64,000 nucleotides of DNA, from the NCBI GenBank assembly GCA_010015675.1, contig ML976977.1, forward strand, positions 1,563,836-1,627,835. Reading direction: 5' to 3'. Below are positions 57,265-64,000 of the stretch, one piece after another; within the stretch, counting starts at the first letter, position 1; each line of letters begins with the position of its first letter. Below the pieces are notes generated by a model. The model saw only the letters and a program-made list of their open reading frames with translations, did no database searches and had not been told where the DNA came from. The stretch comes from Byssothecium circinans. Its lineage: Eukaryota > Ascomycota > Dothideomycetes > Pleosporales > Massarinaceae. Position numbers and translations under genes: made by a program.

Positions 57265-58572
57265 ATGGCGACTACCTCAGCAATCAACATCCAAGACACC
57301 AAACTCAAAAGCCTAGGCCTATCGAAAACGGTAGTAAATAAAGAACAAGTCAATACATACACGCGGAATCTAGCCTCCGCATCCGCAAAAAATCCCGTTC
57401 TTGCTCTCTTACATGGATATCCGCAGTCTGCGTACATGTACTGCTTCCCCCTCTCATGTCCATCTCCACTCTCCATCTCTAGCTCCTATCTCCCGTGCTT
57501 TATCCAGCGCGTTTCCTGACGCTAATAAATCACAGGTGGCGCCATCTCATCCCCCTTCTCCCTCGCACAGCACCGCTCTTCGTCCCAGATCTACCGGGCT
57601 ACGGCGCCAGCGCGCCGATGGAAAAGAACGACAAACTCTCCGTCGGCAACGCAGTGATCGCGGCGCTGAAGGCGGAAGTTAAGAGGACGTCGTCGAGGGG
57701 GACCGATGAACCGATTCCGGTCGTTCTTATTGGGCATGATCGCGGAGCGAGGGTTGCGCAGAGACTTGCTGTAAGTGGTGCTGAGGGGGTGGAGATCTTG
57801 GGCGTAGTTTTGGTTGATATTGTAAGCTTCTTTGTATCTCGTTTTCTTCAAGGGTTGGTGGGGCTCTTGATACCATGAGTTGTGTATCTACAAGGGCGTT
57901 TTATTAAACTTGAAACTTGGTATGAAAGAGTGTGGGAATTGATGACTGACTAAGTCTCACAGGTACCTGTCCTAGTTCAATGGCAGGCAAGCAGCAGTGC
58001 CGCGGAAGTAGTATCATACTTCCACTGGCCCTTCCTCGCCAACGTCGACCTCGCAAATCGCATGGTAAGTCCCTCCCTCCCATCATTCTCACCCTCAATC
58101 TAAAGACTAAACCCACCACCCATGCTAAACCCGCCCCCCTCAGATCACCGCCTTTGGAGGCGCCAACTGGTGCCACGAAATGATGCACCGCTGGTCCGGC
58201 ACATCCCCCGCCAGCCTCTCATCCCTCGAATCCGACGACTCTTTCTCCGTCTACGCGCAATTCATGACTAACCCCGCGACCATCGATGCCTCGAACAAAG
58301 ACTACGAGGCCGGCGCTACGGTAGACATTGAGGCGCAGAGAGAAGATCAGGAAAAGGGGAGGAAGATCGAAGTGCCGCTGTTGCTTATTTATAGCGAGGG
58401 GTATATTGGGAAAAGGTTTGATTTCGAGAAAGTGTGGAGGGAGTGGGTTGGGGAGGGTGTGGGGATCGAGAAGGTGGCATTGGGGGGCGGGGTGGGGCAT
58501 TTTGGGGTGGAAGAGGCGCCGGGGGAGTGTGCGGAGGCGATTAATGGGTGGTTGGGGAGGGTGGTGGGATAG
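57265..58572 (+). CDS. Alpha/beta hydrolase, epoxide hydrolase or haloacetate dehalogenase type (329 aa)
   Basis: Four exons (57265-57437, 57536-57821, 57963-58064, 58144-58572) join in frame. The oxyanion-hole motif LLHGYPQ is near residue 50. After the first intron come WRHLIPLL and VPDLPGYGASAP. The nucleophile elbow is IGHDRGARVAQRLA, with Asp as nucleophile, as in epoxide hydrolases and haloacetate dehalogenases rather than Ser lipases. FHWPFLANVDL and ITAFGGANWCHE belong to the cap. The catalytic His is in GGGVGHFGVEEAPGE. The likely reaction is hydrolysis of an epoxide or a carbon-halogen bond in small molecules; substrate unknown. Pieces of this gene are duplicated at 54.0-54.2 kb. 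Confidence 0.9.
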
Positions 58573-59356
58573 GGGGTTGTTGGGTTCGAGTTCGATGATG
58601 GTATTGGAGGGTGAAGTGTGCGTCTTGTCGCGCGATTATCGCCGCACACTAAGAAAACTTCACCCTGTATTTTTCCACGCACAATAAAACTTTTTTAATC
58701 TCTTTCTACTTGTATGTAAAAGAGTTTTCTAGGCTTTATACTTCTATGTCTTATTACGTTTAAAAGTAGCGTAGTTAACATATTACTATAGGTTATATTT
58801 GGTGAGAGAGTATTAGGTGTGTGGGGAATTCTTTCAACCGCGTGCTTATTAACTTGTGGCCTTATCAGCAGGCTTATATCGTGTGCCAAAAAGCGGCTTC
58901 AAACTTTGGACGTGTGCCTGTATGAAAATTTTTACTTCGTTAGATCTAGAGATCTCAAAATATATCCATGTGCTAGCCCATATACCGAATCCTTGGGTCG
59001 ACGACTTCCCCCTTCTTAATCCTACTTTCGCTTGGTCAAATACGTCTCTAGAGTAAAGTTAGAAAATAAGACATAGGCGTGGGTATAGGCAGTTGGGTCG
59101 GATTCAATGCTGCCTGTGGAATCATCCTATCTATTGATCTTGGTGGCTGCGGAGAAACTGGCTGTGCGCATATGACCCGTCCCGGACTTCGCCTTTGATG
59201 TTACCACAGTACTTAGAGGTTGTGACGGGAAGTGGGGACGAAAGAGGAGAAGCGGATTGAGATGCTGGCAAGCTACATTTTAAGTGAGTACGGTCGTTGT
59301 GTGGCGTAGGGGGGAAGTATTCGCCAAAATAATGGGCATTCCGATACTGAGCTTTC
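58573..59356. other. AT-rich intergenic region
   Basis: From about 58690 to 59050 the sequence is AT-rich without readable genes, possibly an eroded repeat. Confidence 0.4.
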
Positions 59357-59477
59357 TGGAGTTGCGGCCATCGCGAGTTGGATGGAGGGCCATGAGGGCC
59401 AAGTTTGTAGCAGTTACCAGGTATTACTAATATCTAGCTTCACACGGGTTGAATTCTCTAGGCCTGTGCTTTTCACG
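59357..59477 (-). repeat. Dispersed repeat, copy B (inverted copy of 27322-27434)
   Basis: Less mutated than copy A: it keeps CACGTG and CAGGCC where copy A has TATA and CATGCC. The boundary at TGGAGTTGC is shared with copy A. Confidence 0.8.
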
Positions 59478-59898
59478 TGCTCGCTACTGAACTTTCAATA
59501 GTTATGGATTTTATTGCTAGATTATTGCTGTATGTTTGGGTTAAGGATGTTGTTTCCAATTGTTTGCCCGATTCCTTCCTGGCCTGTGCGATAGTAACGT
59601 ACCACTGCATCGGGGAAGCTTGTGCCCTAATTGGTGCCTCTAAATATGTTATTGAGTAACAATTACCCCGCTTTGAAATGAGGATATATATGCCGCAGGT
59701 GAGTTCTTGAGGCTCCGTCAACTTGAACTTCGGTGGAGAACCTTTAGTCCAGGTATGTGGTGCTAGCATATAGTGAGCCGTCATAGAACTGGCTGACTTT
59801 TCCACAGTTTCATCACGGGAAGTGCCGTTGCACTTTTCTCCTGATGCTTTGTCTTTCTTCGGCTGTGTCTTTCCATACAACACCAACGATTATCAGTC
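59478..59898. other. Promoter region of the HET gene
   Basis: A minus-strand open frame here has no recognisable content. The ATG of the HET gene follows CAGTC at 59899. Confidence 0.45.
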
Positions 59899-62310
59899 AT
59901 GGAGGTCGCACGCTTATGTGCCAAATGTGAAAGCCTCATGAAGATCGCCCCGGACTTGGCAGAGGATTCCATCTTTGAAATGACATATGAGCGGTCTGAA
60001 GTGGCTTTGTCAAGCGAAATGGAATGTCGCCTGTGTATGATTTTGGAAAGCTTCTGTTTCCCACCTCACTGGACTTCGATAAAAACGAGTTTGCTCTATT
60101 GCGAATCGGGTGCGATCATTTTGCGCGTACCTTTCCCCGACCCATCCAAAATTAGCTCTGGCTCATATCAGGTCTCCATGGATATTTATCTCTCACCCCT
60201 CCGGGAGGATCCCAAGAGGCCTGGGGTCCATACCACGTCCATCGACTATTTCGGAAATCATTCAGTAAGAGTTGCAACTGGAATGCTTCCGGAAAATACA
60301 GCCAATGAAGCTTGTTTTGAGATGATCAGAGGATGGATTACAAAATGCCACCAAGAGCACGTCAACTGCAACAAGTCCGTAAGCACGATGGATAAATCTC
60401 GACTTCCAACCAGACTGTTGGACGTGGCTGACTGCGGAGCTCCTCGACTCGTGACTACCGCATCAATGAATCTGGAAGGCCCCACATTGCGATATGCTAC
60501 GTTGACTCACCGATGGGTCTTGCATGGAACCGTAAAGCTGCTTCGCGAAAATAAAGAGGCTTTCCGCGAACGCATCGATCCTGATAGTCTATCATTGGTG
60601 TTCCAGGAGGCAATTGATGCAGCTAGACGACTCGATATCCGTTACTTGTGGATAGATGCGCTATGCATCGTGCAGGATGACGCAAATGATTGGCAAAGGG
60701 AATCAGCACTGATGGGACAAGTTTATCATAGTACGTCCGCATTCATGCTTATTCCGTCGTCAAAGCAAGATTTTTGTTACTAGAAGTGAAATGTTTCTTA
60801 TCCATAGCTTTCGCTCATGTCACTTGCTAACTTCTTGATCTGGTTCTCAGACGCGTACTGCAACTTCGGCGCTGCAGCTGCAGCTTGCGAAGAAGTCGTA
60901 TCCGAAGCCCATCGCTATCGACGTTCAAATCTAAAAGCATCGATAGGACTATTTACGGAACGGGATCCAATGTTATACTCGGCTCCAATCATTCGCGATC
61001 TTTGGGGAACCAAACAGAACGGGGTTCAATACAGAACGATTGTCCATTACAACATGTTCGGGAACTTCTATCGTGAACAGCTAACTGACCGAGGTTGGGT
61101 GTTGCAGGAGCGTCTTCTCAGTCCGCGATCTGTTTATTTTAGCAAGATACTGAAATGGGAATGTGCAGAGATGTCCGCGAGCGAGACATATCCCGAGGGA
61201 AATGGTGTCGACCTAACTGCCCCGGGTGTGAATAGATGGGGCTTGTTCTCCCCCAACCGCCTCATCAATTTACTCGAAAAAAAGATGGCAAACACTCTGA
61301 CTTATGGGAGAGGTGTTACCATTGATGATCGGTATCGCGCTTGGTTGGCTTTAGTGCAAACTTACTCAAGTTGCAATTTGACGTACGCATCTGATACACT
61401 TCCTGCAATCTCAGGTTTGGCGAAATGTTTCGGCGACGTATTACAGGATAGGTACTTCGCGGGTATTTGGGGGAATGATTTATTGAGAGGCCTTTTATGG
61501 AGTGCTCTAGAAAAAGCTCCATATGCTAATGAGCAGTATGTTGGTAAGTACTTCATATACCAGGCGGCCTTCCGGTTTGAGTTCTGATATGGTATAGCTC
61601 TTTCTTGGTCCTGGGCCTCGCTGGGTAAACCTATCATTTACTGCCGTCTCAATTGGTTAGAAGAGTATACCAGAAGAGAATTTTTCATTGCAGAAATCCT
61701 CGATGTACAGGTGGATTTCTCGGGACGGGATGAGACGGGGCAAGTCTGTGGAGGCTTTCTGAAAATCCGTGGTCCGCTCATTAAGAGAGCTTTGCATGAT
61801 ACGGAAACGGATCATGACACAGAAGCAGATCACGACACAGAAGCAGATCACGACACAGGAGCAGATCACGACACAGAAGCAGATCATGACACAGAAGCAG
61901 ATCATGTTATAGAAGCGGATCATGTCATAGAAGCGGATCATGATATAGAAACAGATTATGATACCGAAACCGACGATGAGCTTTACGAGCGGGATGCACG
62001 GAGCATCTGGCTAGACCGTGAAGAGGAAGAGGAGCGAGAGCAGGACAGCACTGCGGATCAGTTTTTCTTCGTCACAAGCCAGACAACGTTCCCAAAAAAA
62101 TCACGGGGAAAGATACGTGGGATGTTATCGGAACCGACTGGAGGGGTAGCACACGTGTATCGCAGAGTGGGCATGTTTGACGTTTGTTGGGAGACTGGTG
62201 CAGGTCTCCAATCACAAGATCGCAAATTTGCGGGTCCGGTTTTTTGTCAGCCAGAGTTCGCTGGTTTTGATTCGGAGCGTATCGAAGCGACTACCGTGAC
62301 GATCATTTAA
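59899..62310 (+). CDS. HET-domain protein with hexapeptide repeat (745 aa)
   Basis: Exons 59899-60730, 60851-61543 and 61598-62310 join in frame (donors GTACGT and GTAAGT, acceptors CTCAG and TATAG). The N terminus has CAKC and CRLC pairs typical of fungal HET proteins. The HET domain spans about residues 198-420: YATLTHRW, IRYLWIDALCIVQDD, then CNFGAAAAA and RGWVLQERLLSPR. The downstream conserved stretch YVALSWSWASLGKPI crosses the third exon start. Near residues 576-633 ten hexapeptides of the type HDTEAD are tandemly repeated, followed by an acidic region. HET proteins mediate vegetative incompatibility and programmed cell death. No partner domain (NACHT, WD40) is attached. All motifs are intact. 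Confidence 0.93.
61797..61976 (+). repeat. 18-bp coding minisatellite in the HET gene
   Basis: Ten units of an 18-nt repeat, typically GACACAGAAGCAGATCAC, encode HDTEAD-like hexapeptides (variants HDTGAD, HVIEAD, HDIETD, YDTETD). The phase always keeps the reading frame. Central units are nearly identical, while the outer ones have drifted. Confidence 0.95.
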
Positions 62311-62636
62311 TGGAAGCGAGGCACGGAGTTAGGGTTGCCTAGGTATTCCAATGATCATAATCAGTAGCATCACATCTATAGCTATTGAACCTCCATACGG
62401 GTTTGAGTTTCTTCATGTGATCTGTAATGTTTTTTGCATAGGGGACTCGGATTCTGGGCGCCCATGCTATTAGTGTAGAAAGTAGGTATAACAAATAGTC
62501 GTTTTTAAAACATTCCAAAAGCTTTAAAGTTCTAAACACTTCTATAGTATAGTCGAAATCTTATTAGCTTGCTTACTGTTAGACTGACAGTACTAAACTA
62601 TTCCGTATAGTTCTACCTCCCCATCGAGTCTAGAGT
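62311..62636. other. Intergenic region
   Basis: This is the 3' flank of the HET gene, becoming AT-rich towards the putative LTR. No gene is seen. Confidence 0.5.
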
Positions 62637-62893
62637 TGTTGGACTAAACAGCACTTGACTGCTCCAGACGGTTCAGTACCGTTCCGGCCTAGCGTCGGCT
62701 CCTGCCTATATAGTCGCTTCTCCTGAGCTTCACCACTCCACACACAATTCATCACTTTCTCACCACTTACTCTCGTGTCTCTACTGTCCGACAAGAGTTG
62801 GCTGGTCCCTACATAGCTGCTTCTCCTAAGCACCTCAGCTTAAGACAAGACATCACTTTCTTACACTTGCTCTTGGGTCTCCACTGTCCAACA
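62637..62893. repeat. Possible solo LTR (257 bp)
   Basis: Begins TGTTGGAC and ends GTCCAACA, the inverted TG...CA ends expected of an LTR, and has a TATATAG box at about 62707. It contains two imperfect copies of a block of about 100 bp (GCTTCTCCT, ATCACTTTCT, CTGTCC). No matching 5-bp target duplication is seen (AGAGT on the left, CTTAC on the right) and no internal retrotransposon domain is nearby, so the call is tentative. Confidence 0.45.
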
Positions 62894-63667
62894 CTTACCT
62901 ATATGACATTAATACAATATAGCCTAAAGCAGATATCGCGCGTCTAGTTGAAGTTGTAGCTATGCGCGTATCCTCTCGAGCTTAGGAATACAAGGCAAAA
63001 AGTGATACGCTATCCTCTAGCCTATAAAATCAATATGTATGAAGGAAGGCAACGCCCCCTTAGATATGCGTTATGGGGTATGTTCTAACAGTTGCGCGAC
63101 TCCTTCTCGTGCCAGACATCTTTATAGGCTGAGTGGGTGTCCTTATGAGGGCTTTGGCGGGATTTTGGGAGGGGATTACTTCTCAACTACCTACCATAGG
63201 AGGTTGGCAGACGTGTATAAATAAAGAAAAGAATACGAGTATCTCACACTACAATTAGCGATACTTTATGGAAAACATGCATACTTCTAGTTAATAAGCT
63301 GCCGAGTTTACCTCATACTTACGTGTTGTACATATTTACGCCTGAGAATATATAATATGATTGGTCCAAGAAGGCGAACATACCAAGGGTGCAGAAGGGG
63401 GGTGAGGGTGAAGGAAGATACTACTTACCCAACTCAGAGAGGAGAAAAAGCACGCTTACCGTCAGATGGCATAGCCATATCTACAGGCTTACACGATACA
63501 CGGCTGATAGCACAGTAATACGCAAAGTACAAGGTAGGCGGACTGAATTTGAAAGAGTTTGACATTAACACTCGTATTTGCCGCGATTATGGGCTGAGTA
63601 AACTTACAAAGGGTATGTACAGTTGGGCATAAAACAAACCATACGCCCACGAAAAATCCTCCCCTGA
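62894..63667. other. AT-rich intergenic region
   Basis: No gene recognised; it contains the 3' flank of PRP3. Confidence 0.5.
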
Positions 63668-64000
63668 TCACTCCAAGCTCTGCGCAAGAGCCCAAAGACT
63701 GTCAATCTTGTTCCGTGAAAGGAAGTGTTTGGCCTCGCCGTCCGTCTCGCACGTCTTGGACCCCCATTTGCGGAAAGCACGCTCCTTGACCTCACCCTCA
63801 AACACTAACTTACATTTATTATAGGAAAGATCCTTTAGGTTGCCCTCCTCGTCAAACGACTTCATCCACTGAGGATCCGAGGCTTGCTTCTCCATTTGGA
63901 TATCGGTCGGCGGTGCGTTATCGGACCATTTGATGCGCTGCAGCATTAGCTTCTTGTATTTGTTGACGGAATGAATACCTCCTTCCACGATGACCAGGTT
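63668..64000 (-). CDS. prp3: U4/U6 small nuclear ribonucleoprotein Prp3, C-terminal part (cut by window edge)
   Basis: The last 110 codons of a gene whose start lies beyond 64000. The frame is open to the window end (NLVIVEGGIHSVNKYKKLML). It continues RIKWSDNAP, then NKCKLVFEGEVKERAFRKWG, CETDGEAKHFL and ends IDSLWALAQSLE. This is the Prp3 C-terminal (DUF1115) domain, which contacts U6 snRNA 3' sequence in the U4/U6.U5 tri-snRNP. The conserved VEGG, RAFRKW and terminal WALA patterns make the call safe although only the end is visible. The stop is TGA at 63670-63668. Confidence 0.93.
   Translation of the reverse strand, partial: NLVIVEGGIHSVNKYKKLMLQRIKWSDNAPPTDIQMEKQASDPQWMKSFDEEGNLKDLSYNKCKLVFEGEVKERAFRKWGSKTCETDGEAKHFLSRNKIDSLWALAQSLE

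Noticed and set aside
59473..59886. 137-codon minus-strand frame upstream of the HET gene
   Set aside because: No recognisable feature, overlaps a dispersed repeat at its end, and lies in the promoter of a well-supported gene.
1..64000. tRNA, 5S rRNA or other structured RNA genes
   Set aside because: Scanning by eye for B-box words (GGTTCGA with TCC) and 5S-like sequence gave no convincing candidate; a covariance-model search was not possible.

Overview
The window is nuclear DNA from a filamentous ascomycete (Pezizomycotina, most likely Dothideomycetes; the species cannot be named from sequence alone). The reasons are short GT-AG introns of about 40-230 nt, a CAP20/perilipin-like gene, HET-domain genes, GH71 and GH125 enzymes, and transposon relics whose broken codons look like repeat-induced point mutation (RIP, CpA to TpA). 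There are two assembly gaps (23212-23976 and 53343-53372).

Layout. 1-2.6 kb is a transposon graveyard: a Fot1/pogo-type relic followed by a Tc1/mariner-type relic, both full of TAA/TAG stops. 4.3-21.1 kb is gene-rich: a four-span membrane protein, the PC4/SUB1 coactivator, a RING-like/ankyrin-like protein, a broken membrane-protein relic, a single-pass membrane protein, a frameshifted kinase-like gene, a proline-rich reading frame interrupted by one TGA, a DDHD phospholipase and an F-box-like protein. 21-31 kb is gene-poor: it holds a mariner element with intact ends around the first gap, an AT-rich relic, and a strongly diverged tandem array with a period near 110 bp.

31.4-47 kb returns to genes: a GPI-anchored secreted protein, a GH125 exo-alpha-mannosidase, COG4 (Golgi tethering), a NIPA-type magnesium transporter and a GH71 alpha-1,3-glucanase. 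47-54.5 kb mixes a two-span membrane protein, a dead HET gene, a CAP20-like lipid-droplet protein, a 17-bp satellite around the second gap, and a patchwork made from pieces of two neighbouring genes. 54.5-58.6 kb holds housekeeping genes (RPL27 and SOF1 head to head) and an alpha/beta hydrolase. 59.9-62.3 kb is an apparently intact HET gene with an internal hexapeptide repeat; a possible solo LTR follows, and the right edge cuts into PRP3.

Functional themes are Golgi and cell-wall glycan handling (COG4, GH125, GH71, GPI protein), ribosome biogenesis (RPL27, SOF1), splicing and transcription (PRP3, SUB1), and non-self recognition (HET). The least expected structures are the 110-bp array, the mosaic duplication at 53.8-54.2 kb, the single-TGA reading frame at 13.7-15.8 kb and the HET hexapeptide minisatellite. 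All exon boundaries were inferred by eye from splice consensus and reading-frame continuity.
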